Part shown: piece by piece, positions 1 to 5,716 of the stretch
Layout: each line of letters opens with the position of its first letter
How positions within the stretch are numbered: position 1 is the first letter of the stretch
Assembly: GCA_002408345.1 (NCBI GenBank)
Contig: DHRX01000055.1
Coordinates: 2,565 to 10,253, forward strand
Origin: Firmicutes bacterium UBA5301
GTDB taxonomy: Bacteria; Bacillota; UBA5301
Length of the DNA stretch: 7,689 bases
Direction: 5' to 3'
Translations under genes and position numbers: made by a program
Notes under the pieces: generated by a model
Told to the model about the DNA's origin: nothing
What the model saw: only the letters and a program-made list of their open reading frames with translations
Databases searched by the model: none

Positions 1-449
1 CTAATGATCTCTATGTAGTTTTTACGGTGCAAGAAGAGGTAGGTACTAGGGGGGCTAAAACTAGCGCTTATGCAATAGAGCCTGATGTTGGTTTGGCCAT
101 AGATGTTACTTTAGTAGGGGATACCCCTAAAGCACCGACTTGTGCGGTTAGCCTTGGGCAAGGCCCTACCATTAAAGTTAAAGATGCTTTAGTGCTCGCC
201 CATCCCCAGGTGAAAGCTGCTTTGGTTCAAACAGCTCAGAGTAACAATATACCATACCAATTTGAAATTCTTGATCGGGGTGGAACCGATGCTGGACCGA
301 TTCACCTGACTAAAACCGGGGTAAAATCTGGCGGGGTTTCTATTCCGTGTCGCTATGTTCATACACCAACGGAGATGGTTTCCCAACAGGACTTAACTAA
401 TGCGGTAAAGTTACTTAAGGCTTTTCTAGCCAAACCTGTAGAACTGTAA
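1..449 (+). CDS. M42 family metallopeptidase (aminopeptidase/endoglucanase family), 5' truncated by window edge
   Basis: This is the C-terminal part (about 149 residues) of a co-catalytic dinuclear-metal aminopeptidase of the M42 (FrvX/YsdC/TET-like) family, which trims peptides in the cytoplasm. The reading frame is open from base 3, so the gene begins outside the window. Visible family hallmarks are the TVQEEVG motif (nt 24-44) with the catalytic/metal Glu pair, the downstream AIDVT Asp (nt 102-104) expected to be a metal ligand, the GGTDAG block, and the late metal-ligand His in RYVHTPTE (nt 360-362). All metal-site residues expected in this half are present, so the gene looks functional. 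The stop is 15 nt before folE2, which suggests co-transcription, although peptide degradation and pterin synthesis are not obviously linked. The M42 family assignment is firm; the substrate is not knowable from sequence. Confidence 0.9.
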   Translation, partial: NDLYVVFTVQEEVGTRGAKTSAYAIEPDVGLAIDVTLVGDTPKAPTCAVSLGQGPTIKVKDALVLAHPQVKAALVQTAQSNNIPYQFEILDRGGTDAGPIHLTKTGVKSGGVSIPCRYVHTPTEMVSQQDLTNAVKLLKAFLAKPVEL

Positions 450-464
450 AATGAGGACCGATAA

Positions 465-1244
465 ATGAAAGATGTGCAAAGCTCCCGTGATGAACGGGGA
501 ATTGAGATTCAAAAAGTTGGCGTTAAGGATGTCCATATTCCGCTACAGATAAAAGAACGTGCTGGTGGAGTCCAAACAGTTTTGGCCAAGGCTACTTTGA
601 CCGCTAACTTACCCCATGACTTTAAAGGGACCCACATGAGCCGGTTTATTGAGGTTTTAATGAAGTGGAGCCAAGCCGGCTTGTCTGCTCGGTCTTTTAA
701 GAAGTTGTTGGAGGAAGTCCGGACTAAACTCGACGCCCAGCGAGCAGAGATAAGCCTACAGTTTAAGTATTTCGTCAATATTGCGGCTCCGGTTAGCGGC
801 AGTATTAGCCAGTTAGACTTGGAGTGTGAATTTACCGCTGCCTTGAACCAAGATCAATTTGATTTTGTGCTACGGGTAACGGTTCCCATGTCCTCTGTGT
901 GCCCTTGTAGCAAAGAAATTTCCCAATATGGCGCTCATAATCAAAGGGTCTTTGTTTCCATTCGCTTACGGACTAAACCAGGCGTATTTTTATGGATTGA
1001 AGATGTACTTGATTTGGTGCATAATGTAGGAAGTTGTCAAGTTTATCCTTTGCTAAAGCGGGAAGATGAAAAATATGTTACTGAACGAGCCTACGAAAAT
1101 CCTAAGTTTGTTGAGGATATACTGCGAGATTCTGTTTTAGCTTTACGGGAAGAGGAACGTATTGTTTGGTTTGAGGTGCATTGTGAAAGTATAGAGTCAA
1201 TCCACAACCATAGCGTTTATGCCTACCATTCAGAAGCAAAGTAA
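465..1244 (+). CDS. folE2: GTP cyclohydrolase FolE2 (type IB)
   Basis: FolE2 converts GTP to 7,8-dihydroneopterin triphosphate, the entry step to folate and, through the queuosine branch, to 7-deazaguanine-modified tRNA. The 259-residue product has the length and motifs of the family: KGTHMSRF at residues 54-61, the VCPCSKEIS...YGAHNQR signature at 145-161 carrying the active-site Cys and His, a Glu near residue 200 in the LLKREDEKYVTE block, and the C-terminal SIHNHSVYA motif at about 245-253. The ATG is preceded by a TGAGGA ribosome site within the short gap after the M42 gene. In the family, FolE2 tolerates metals other than zinc and often substitutes for or backs up zinc-dependent FolE. 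I see no obvious Zur operator here, so it may simply be the housekeeping enzyme. Identification is very secure. Confidence 0.96.
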   Translation: MKDVQSSRDERGIEIQKVGVKDVHIPLQIKERAGGVQTVLAKATLTANLPHDFKGTHMSRFIEVLMKWSQAGLSARSFKKLLEEVRTKLDAQRAEISLQFKYFVNIAAPVSGSISQLDLECEFTAALNQDQFDFVLRVTVPMSSVCPCSKEISQYGAHNQRVFVSIRLRTKPGVFLWIEDVLDLVHNVGSCQVYPLLKREDEKYVTERAYENPKFVEDILRDSVLALREEERIVWFEVHCESIESIHNHSVYAYHSEAK

Positions 1245-1274
1245 GGAATATTTGGATTATTAGAGGTGTCGGTA

Positions 1275-2243
1275 GTGATTTGGATTCAGTTCGTCATTTG
1301 CGCAATAGTTATTATCTTTGCTGGGGACAAGTTGTCCCGACATGCAGATCTGATTGCAGAACGGTCTTCTTTAGGCGGACTCTGGGTGGGTAGTGTTTTA
1401 CTGGCGGCAGCAACTTCGTTACCGGAGTTGGCAACCAGCGTCAGTAGTAGCATGATGAACATACCGGATATAGCTGTTGGTAATGTCTTTGGTAGCAATA
1501 TTTTTAATTTGGCTATTATTTTTATTATGGATTTAGTCTACCGACAGGGATCGACTTTACATGTAGCAGAGCATGGTCATATTGTTTCGGCTTTTTTGGG
1601 TCTGGTTTTATCGGCGATTGCTGTTTTATCTATTGTTACCCAAACCCATCCTCAGGTATGGGGGGTTGGTTTGGAAACCATAGTAATTGCAGGGGTTTAT
1701 ATTTTAGGATTAAGATATATGCATAATAAAGTTGAGGGCCAGCCAGAACCAACTCAAGATCGAGTAGAAACCTCCCTAGGACCTACATACCTAAAATTCG
1801 CCATTGCAGCAGCGTTTATTGTGGTTGCTGGGGTCGGTTTAAGCAACTCCGCTGATCAGATAGCTGAGTTAACTGGGTTAGGGCGGACCTTTATTGGTAG
1901 TTTACTGGTGGCTTTTACTACCTCCTTGCCAGAATTGGTAGCTTCAATTACGGCGGTTCGGATCGGGGCAATTAATTTAGCTTTTGGTAATATTCTAGGT
2001 AGTAATATCTTTAACATGATTATTCTTTTAGCTGCAGATATAGCTTATACCGGTAGCCCAATATTAGCGGTTGTTGAGCCGGTCCATGCTATTACAGCAT
2101 TGTTTGGTTTTATAATGAGTCTGTTAGTAATTATCGGTTTAACTTTTCGATCGGAAAGGCTTCGGTTCTTGGGGATGAACCCTATATCTTGGGCGTTATT
2201 TCTTGCCTACCTAACTGGAAGCTATGCTCTTTATATTCAGTAA
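1275..2243 (+). CDS. Sodium/calcium antiporter family (CaCA) membrane protein
   Basis: This is an integral membrane cation exchanger of the CaCA/NCX (YrbG-like) family, expected to exchange Ca2+ for Na+ or H+ across the cytoplasmic membrane. It shows the two inverted alpha-repeats of the family: TSLPELATS followed by GNVFGSNIFN near residues 48-78, and TSLPELVAS followed by GNILGSNIFN near residues 216-247. Both ion-coordinating Glu residues are present. The rest is about ten hydrophobic segments with a short polar linker (about residues 152-167) between the halves. I chose the GTG at 1275 because AGAGGTG (1262-1268) sits 6 nt upstream. An in-frame GTG at 1266 overlaps that ribosome site and would add only three residues. 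It lies 30 nt after folE2 and probably shares its transcript, which appears to end in the structures at 2253-2367. Ion specificity is inferred from family only. Confidence 0.92.
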   Translation: MIWIQFVICAIVIIFAGDKLSRHADLIAERSSLGGLWVGSVLLAAATSLPELATSVSSSMMNIPDIAVGNVFGSNIFNLAIIFIMDLVYRQGSTLHVAEHGHIVSAFLGLVLSAIAVLSIVTQTHPQVWGVGLETIVIAGVYILGLRYMHNKVEGQPEPTQDRVETSLGPTYLKFAIAAAFIVVAGVGLSNSADQIAELTGLGRTFIGSLLVAFTTSLPELVASITAVRIGAINLAFGNILGSNIFNMIILLAADIAYTGSPILAVVEPVHAITALFGFIMSLLVIIGLTFRSERLRFLGMNPISWALFLAYLTGSYALYIQ

Positions 2244-2252
2244 AAGATGTGA

Positions 2253-2293
2253 ATAGTCAAAAAGGATGCTACAGGAGCACCCTTTTTGACTAT
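2253..2293. repeat. Long perfect-arm inverted repeat (hairpin) after the antiporter gene
   Basis: Arms 2253-2265 and 2281-2293 are exact reverse complements (13 bp). After one A/C mismatch the stem continues four more pairs to a 5-nt loop (2271-2275). It begins 10 nt after the antiporter stop. No U-tract follows directly, so it is not a textbook terminator; it may protect the mRNA 3' end or work with the true terminator at 2346-2367. Confidence 0.7.
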
Positions 2294-2345
2294 GGGCTTG
2301 TGGGGGAGGAAAAGGAATCTTTTTTTGCCCTTCTTCGTTATTAGT

Positions 2346-2367
2346 AATCCCCCCTGGGGATTTTTTT
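2346..2367 (+). terminator. Rho-independent terminator for the plus-strand operon
   Basis: A 7-bp stem, AATCCCC/GGGGATT, with a 3-nt CCT loop is followed at once by further T residues (T run 2361-2367, the first two being in the stem). Orientation fits termination of the M42-folE2-antiporter transcript before the convergent SASP gene. Confidence 0.75.
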
Positions 2368-2380
2368 ATGTAAGCTCTTT

Positions 2381-2410
2381 TTAAAAATTTGAGGGGAGGG
2401 GACTCCCCTC
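2381..2410 (-). terminator. Rho-independent terminator for the minus-strand SASP/spoVT transcript
   Basis: An exact 8-bp stem, GAGGGGAG/CTCCCCTC (2391-2398 and 2403-2410), with a 4-nt loop starts 12 nt beyond the stop of the SASP gene at 2423. On the minus strand the stem is followed by AAATTTTT, a moderate U-tract. Position and orientation fit the end of the whole minus-strand cluster. Confidence 0.65.
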
Positions 2411-2422
2411 ATCTAGGCTTGG

Positions 2423-2629
2423 TTAGGATCTTTCTGAATCCAGGTTTTCTTCGGCTAAGGTAATTAGTTTTTTTACCATCTGACCACCGATGTGACCAAC
2501 TTCTTTGGTAGTCATATTTTCCCAGCCTCGTTCCTGGATATCGTCTTTCAGCCCTAATTCGGCAGCTACTTCATACTTCATCTGATTTAGAGCGGACTTT
2601 ACTTTAGGGTTAGCTTTGTTTCGTGCTAC
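2423..2629 (-). pseudogene. Alpha/beta-type small acid-soluble spore protein, start codon apparently lost (GTA)
   Basis: Translation of the minus strand gives a 68-residue SASP that saturates spore DNA and protects it. Hallmarks are ALNQMKYEVAAELGL (the germination-protease cleavage region) at residues 13-27, the GW...MTTKEVGHIGGQMVKKL core at about 35-55, and a short acidic tail. The frame is intact from an upstream TAG to the stop. No ATG, GTG or TTG exists between that TAG and residue 17. A strong ribosome site (AAAGGGGGTG) lies 5 nt before the codon GTA, which begins (V)ARNKANP, where relatives start MAR. So the start position is right but the codon is non-canonical. The next ATG (residue 17) has no ribosome site and would give a 52-residue protein lacking part of the conserved helix. 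Either this is a recent start-codon mutation, a sequencing error, or a rare GTA start. I label it as a pseudogene only for that reason. Confidence 0.75.
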
Positions 2630-2652
2630 AAAAGCACCCCCTTTATGAGTAC

Positions 2653-2670
2653 CCCTCTAATTCTAGAGGG
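2653..2670 (-). repeat. Small hairpin in the leader of the GTA-start SASP
   Basis: A 7-bp perfect inverted repeat, CCCTCTA/TAGAGGG, with a 4-nt loop lies between the spoVT stop and the SASP ribosome site. There is no U-tract after it on either strand. It could be the 5' end of the SASP leader or a weak processing/attenuation element downstream of spoVT. Confidence 0.4.
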
Positions 2671-2703
2671 TATGTAGCTCTGCTGCAGGGGCTGAAAGCT
2701 AAA

Positions 2704-3231
2704 CTAACCCAGTTGTTTGGCTAAGAAACTAGCTGCAGTTGAGCAAAGCTTGACCTCTAATTCGGTCTGTTTCTTTTCTTTTGAGAGCATAACAACTGCG
2801 CCCAGAACTTCACCTTCCCTAATGATTGGAGTAACGACCTGACTCTTGGAAACAAACCCCTCTATGGGAAAATCCTCACGGTCTTCTGTAGATAAAAAAT
2901 TCTCCTGAGTGTTAAGAATTTCTTTAACTTCATCAGAAATGATTTTACCTAACAGGTTTTTTTTAGGAGCACCATTTACTGCGATAATTTCATCATCATC
3001 AAGAATCAAGGTAATGTTACCGGTTGACTCGTATAAGGAATCTGCGTATTCTTGAGCATAGTCACTTAAATCTCCCATAGGAGCGTACTTTTTAAAAATA
3101 ATTTCACCGTTACGATCGGTAAAAATCTCCAGGGGATCATTTTCCCGTATTCGTAAAGTGCGTCTAATCTCTTTCGGTATTACTACCCGGCCTAGATCAT
3201 CTATCCGACGGACTATACCGGTTGCCTTCAT
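2704..3231 (-). CDS. spoVT: Stage V sporulation protein T (AbrB-like forespore transcription regulator)
   Basis: SpoVT is a DNA-binding regulator that, in Bacillus, adjusts sigma-G-dependent genes in the forespore late in sporulation, including SASP genes and its own gene. The 175-residue protein (B. subtilis about 178) opens with the swapped-hairpin AbrB domain, MKATGIVRRIDDLGRVVIPK and on to about residue 50, nearly identical to the Bacillus protein as I recall it. A GAF-like domain follows (about 55-175), ending in the amphipathic helix TAASFLAKQLG. The ATG at 3231 has an AAGGGAGA ribosome site at good spacing. It lies between two SASP genes on the same strand, with a candidate promoter and dyad in the 62-nt upstream gap. 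The N-terminal half is much more conserved than the GAF half, as usual for this family. Identification is very secure. Confidence 0.97.
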   Translation of the reverse strand: MKATGIVRRIDDLGRVVIPKEIRRTLRIRENDPLEIFTDRNGEIIFKKYAPMGDLSDYAQEYADSLYESTGNITLILDDDEIIAVNGAPKKNLLGKIISDEVKEILNTQENFLSTEDREDFPIEGFVSKSQVVTPIIREGEVLGAVVMLSKEKKQTELEVKLCSTAASFLAKQLG

Positions 3232-3254
3232 CCGGATCTCTCCCTTGATTTTGG

Positions 3255-3285
3255 ATTATATAGATAGTCTTGCTATCTATGTAAA
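3255..3285 (-). promoter_or_regulatory. Candidate spoVT promoter with dyad centred in a 19-bp spacer
   Basis: On the minus strand TTTACA (3280-3285) and TATAAT (3255-3260) are separated by 19 bp (3261-3279). A perfect 8-bp inverted repeat, ATAGATAG/CTATCTAT (3260-3267 and 3273-3280, 5-nt centre), is centred on 3270, the exact middle of the spacer. It extends to 12 bp per arm with one mismatch. The -10 is a consensus match. I found no sigma-G-like pair here, although Bacillus spoVT is sigma-G dependent. Operator function is inferred. Confidence 0.5.
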
Positions 3286-3293
3286 TGGTCATG

Positions 3294-3554
3294 CTAGAAC
3301 ATTTTCCCTACTAAAATTTCTTGCTTGTGTAGTAGCTCAGTTTCACGTTGTAACGACTCCTGGAAGGTTTGGTGAATTTCGGCGGTTATTTTTTTAACTA
3401 ACGCTTCTTCGGCTGTGGCCATTAGTTTCCGGATCATATGACCTCCGATAGCTCCGCATTCTCGTGAGGTTAAGTGGCCCCAGTAACCATTCTGGATTTT
3501 ACTGGTGTCAATACCAAGTTCACTGGCAACCTCGTATTTTAGTTTATCGTTCAC
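3294..3554 (-). CDS. Alpha/beta-type small acid-soluble spore protein with C-terminal extension
   Basis: A second SASP, predicted to bind and protect spore DNA and to be degraded at germination. The 86-residue frame starts at a GTG with AAGGAGG (3563-3569) 8 nt upstream. It enters the conserved core almost at once: LKYEVASELGI at residues 5-15, then GYWGHLTSRECGAIGGHMIRKL at about 23-44. The long N-terminal arm seen in Bacillus SspA is therefore missing. The usual family end would be near ATAEEALVKK (residue 55). Instead 31 further residues, rich in Gln, Glu and Lys and likely helical, follow an A7 run. Loss of a single A there would stop the protein exactly after VKK, so the tail may be a frameshift product. 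The SASP identity is clear; the real C-terminus is uncertain. It has its own candidate sigma-G promoter in the 59-nt gap after the SspF-like gene. Confidence 0.88.
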   Translation of the reverse strand: MNDKLKYEVASELGIDTSKIQNGYWGHLTSRECGAIGGHMIRKLMATAEEALVKKITAEIHQTFQESLQRETELLHKQEILVGKMF

Positions 3555-3584
3555 ACCAGATGCCTCCTTAGCCGCTGTACCAGG

Positions 3585-3614
3585 TAGGATATCCGAGACC
3601 AGATATAAGCATAC
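3585..3614 (-). promoter_or_regulatory. Candidate sigma-G promoter for the SASP at 3294-3554
   Basis: On the minus strand GTATG (3610-3614) and TATCCTA (3585-3591) are 18 bp apart. This resembles the forespore sigma-G pattern of a G-N-A-T-R -35 and a C-A-T-N-N-T-A -10 with an 18-bp spacer; the first base of the -10 is T instead of C. Transcription would begin near 3577, giving a short leader that just includes the AAGGAGG ribosome site. The -35 overlaps the stop codon of the preceding SASP gene. Confidence 0.45.
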
Positions 3615-3808
3615 TAAGGTTCTTCTGAATTTTGCAGATTTTTTTTGACTAGGGCAGCTTCCCCTTTTTTAATCATGTTTTTTACTACTAATCCAACCTC
3701 CTGAGTAGTTACCGCCTCCCAACCTTCCTTTTCAATTTTTTCGGCGATACCCAGCTCTTTAGCGGCTTCCATCTTGAGACGTTCTGAAGCTACGCGTCCT
3801 CGTGGCAT
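3614..3808 (-). CDS. SspF-like small acid-soluble spore protein
   Basis: A 64-residue SASP. The ATG at 3808 follows AGGAGGTG by 5 nt and opens MPRGRVASERLKMEAAKELG, which matches the basic N-terminus of Bacillus SspF (MGRRRGVMSDEFKYELAKDLG, as recalled). An upstream in-frame start at 3862 would bury this ribosome site inside the gene and overlap the polymerase gene, so I rejected it. The GW-containing centre (EGWEAVTTQEVG, about residues 28-39) is conserved. The Gly-Gly pair typical of major SASPs is replaced by LVVKNMIKK, again SspF-like. Expected role: minor DNA-binding spore protein made in the forespore. It lies 41 nt after the polymerase gene on the same strand, so read-through from the end-joining operon is likely. 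The subfamily call is moderately sure; SASP membership is firm. Confidence 0.88.
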   Translation of the reverse strand: MPRGRVASERLKMEAAKELGIAEKIEKEGWEAVTTQEVGLVVKNMIKKGEAALVKKNLQNSEEP

Positions 3809-3849
3809 AGACCCACCTCCTACTATAGTTTGGCTTTTTACCGTGGCTT

Positions 3850-4782
3850 TCAATGTTGGCAATGCTTGGTGGCCATAGCGCTAAGATGGCGAATATTAGC
3901 TTCTTCCGCCCTTGATAAAGGGGCTAATAGTTTTCGGAAAGGATCATCAGGCAAACGGGTTATTTGCCGGTTAAAGTTAGCAAGGGTAAAATCTTCGGGG
4001 AAAACACTGGCTACTTCAGACCAAGTTATAGGCATGGATATTGGCGCCAGGGGTAGTGGTCGTAAAGAATAGGGTGCAACGATGGTTTTGTTTTTTAAGT
4101 TTTGTAAATGGTCGACATACACTTTGCCGGTACGTTTTTTGACTTGGCGCTCTAATGTGATTAAATCTGGGTTTAGACGCTGCAGAAGTTTACCGAAAAA
4201 CCCGATTAAGGTAGCAGAATTGCGGTATGAAAAACCCTGCGGTAGGCGTAGATAGATATGGATGCCTGTTGCTCCTGATAGTTTAGGGTAGCCGGTACAA
4301 CCTAAATGATCAAGGAGCTCTTTACATAGGAGGGCTACTTTTCGGACTGTAGAGAAATTAGCCGGTTCAGCTGGATCGAGGTCAATTACGGCCCAATCAG
4401 GGTTATCAGGTGTGATGTAGCGTGAGTGCCAAGGGTTTAATTCGATAGCGGCTAAATTAGCGATCCAAACTAAGGTAGGCAGATTATTAATAAGCAAATA
4501 TTCTAGAGGTTGTTCCTTTTCAGTAGACCAAGTGGGAAAAGTCTGAACCCAAGCGGGGGTTTTTGGTGGTTTATCTTTTTGATAAAAAGACTTTCCAGTA
4601 ATCCCGTCAGGGTAGCGAACTAAGGTAACTGGGCGGTCTGCTAAATATGGTAGTATATAGGGGGCAACCAGAGTATAGTATTCAATGAATTGAGCCTTGG
4701 TATATTGGGGCCAGAGCGGTTTCGATAAGTTAGTAAGCAGGATTTGGCGATTCTGAACAAGAACATCTCTATTATCAATCAT
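3850..4782 (-). CDS. ligD: LigD-type DNA polymerase/primase domain protein, stand-alone
   Basis: This is the archaeo-eukaryotic-primase-type polymerase of bacterial non-homologous end joining; it fills gaps and adds (ribo)nucleotides at broken ends held by Ku. The 310-residue protein is a full PolDom. It shows an N-terminal LTNLSKPLWPQYTK block (16-29), RPVTLVRYPDG (50-60), the catalytic DLDP at 134-137 (two metal-binding Asp), the SGATGIHIYL block at 169-178, and KVYVDHLQN with the third catalytic Asp at about 224, followed by NKTIVAPYSLRPLPLAP. The product ends within the family's normal C-terminus. The gene's ATG overlaps the end of the ligase gene by 8 nt, so translation is probably coupled. 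In B. subtilis YkoU the same order (ligase then polymerase) exists as one fused protein; here they are separate. No phosphoesterase domain is present. The symbol ligD refers to the domain family. Confidence 0.93.
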   Translation of the reverse strand: MIDNRDVLVQNRQILLTNLSKPLWPQYTKAQFIEYYTLVAPYILPYLADRPVTLVRYPDGITGKSFYQKDKPPKTPAWVQTFPTWSTEKEQPLEYLLINNLPTLVWIANLAAIELNPWHSRYITPDNPDWAVIDLDPAEPANFSTVRKVALLCKELLDHLGCTGYPKLSGATGIHIYLRLPQGFSYRNSATLIGFFGKLLQRLNPDLITLERQVKKRTGKVYVDHLQNLKNKTIVAPYSLRPLPLAPISMPITWSEVASVFPEDFTLANFNRQITRLPDDPFRKLLAPLSRAEEANIRHLSAMATKHCQH

Positions 4783-5716
4783 CGTTAATGATCCCTTTAA
4801 ATACAGGGTGCCGGAGTAGACCTTCGGAAGTAAATTCGAGGTACTCGACTCGGCAGCGGAGAAAAGGTCGCACCCACCAGCTCTGTTTTTCAGTTTTCGG
4901 TACAGGTGCTGGCGGATTGGGTATTAGATTTTTGGCTAAGATCTGTAATAAAGAGGATGCGGTTTTAGTATCAAACCCTGTACCTACTCTACCAATGTAG
5001 CGCCAACTATCGTCATGGCTTGGTAACGCTAAGATTAAAGACGCAACAGAATTGGTTTTGGCTGGCGCAGTAAAACCGATTATCGTAGCTGTCAACAACT
5101 TGTGATTTTTTATTTTCAACCAGAATTCACTACGTTTGCCCGGTAAATAGGGGCTATTTTCATCTTTAGCAATTATCCCTTCAAAACCTTGCGCAAAGAC
5201 TAGTTCAGCATAGGCTTTGCCTAATCCATGAATAGGTTGGGTAATTACCCAGCGTTGACTTTCTTCTAAAGTAGTTGTTAATAGCTTTTTACGCTGGGCT
5301 AGGGGTAGATGGAAAAGTTCTGCGGTTCCTAAATAGAGTAGATCAAAAACCATATAAGTAGCTGGAAAGCGTACCGCATAATTGGCAACTCTTCCAGCGG
5401 TAGTTGTTCGGATCCTTTTTTGAATTAAGGAAAAATCCGACTTAGATTGGGAATTAAGAACAACTAACTCACCATCGAAGATTGCAGCTGGAGCTTGGCA
5501 GCTCTGAGGCAAACTGGCCAGTTCTGGGAAATATGGGGTTATTTCCCGAAAGTTCCGGGATTGTAAAACTAACTGGCCACCTGGTCTAATTAGGGCTAAG
5601 CAACGGATACCATCCCATTTAATTTCGAAAAAATGGTTTCCGGAATCAAAAGGTTTTTCGGCGGTATGCGCTAACATGGGGCTGACTACTTGCGGCATAG
5701 TAATAATGGTACTCAT
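4775..5716 (-). CDS. ligD: ATP-dependent DNA ligase, LigD-type, stand-alone
   Basis: This enzyme seals DNA nicks and breaks using ATP, completing end joining with Ku and the polymerase. The 313-residue protein has the nucleotidyltransferase motifs in order: motif I EIKWDGIR (31-38, adenylated Lys33), SRN (53-55), motif III FDGELVVL (80-87), IIIa YMVFDLLYL (121-129), IV EGIIAKD (179-185) and V WLKIK (199-203). An OB-fold domain follows (about 207-313) with RYIGRVGTGF and a C-terminal EYLEFTSEGLLRHPVF stretch. All catalytic residues are intact and the length is that of a complete minimal ligase. The ATG overlaps the ku stop in an ATGA junction, indicating tight coupling to Ku. It is the ligase half of a LigD that is fused to the polymerase in many bacteria. 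A LigC-like label is also possible, but the neighbours favour the LigD role. Confidence 0.95.
   Translation of the reverse strand: MSTIITMPQVVSPMLAHTAEKPFDSGNHFFEIKWDGIRCLALIRPGGQLVLQSRNFREITPYFPELASLPQSCQAPAAIFDGELVVLNSQSKSDFSLIQKRIRTTTAGRVANYAVRFPATYMVFDLLYLGTAELFHLPLAQRKKLLTTTLEESQRWVITQPIHGLGKAYAELVFAQGFEGIIAKDENSPYLPGKRSEFWLKIKNHKLLTATIIGFTAPAKTNSVASLILALPSHDDSWRYIGRVGTGFDTKTASSLLQILAKNLIPNPPAPVPKTEKQSWWVRPFLRCRVEYLEFTSEGLLRHPVFKGIINDD

Noticed and set aside
3158..3397. Plus-strand open frame opposite spoVT and the SASP
   Set aside because: Antisense to two secure genes, no ribosome site and no family resemblance.
3809..3862. Longer start for the SspF-like SASP at 3862
   Set aside because: It would overlap the polymerase gene and place the strong AGGAGGTG ribosome site inside the coding region.
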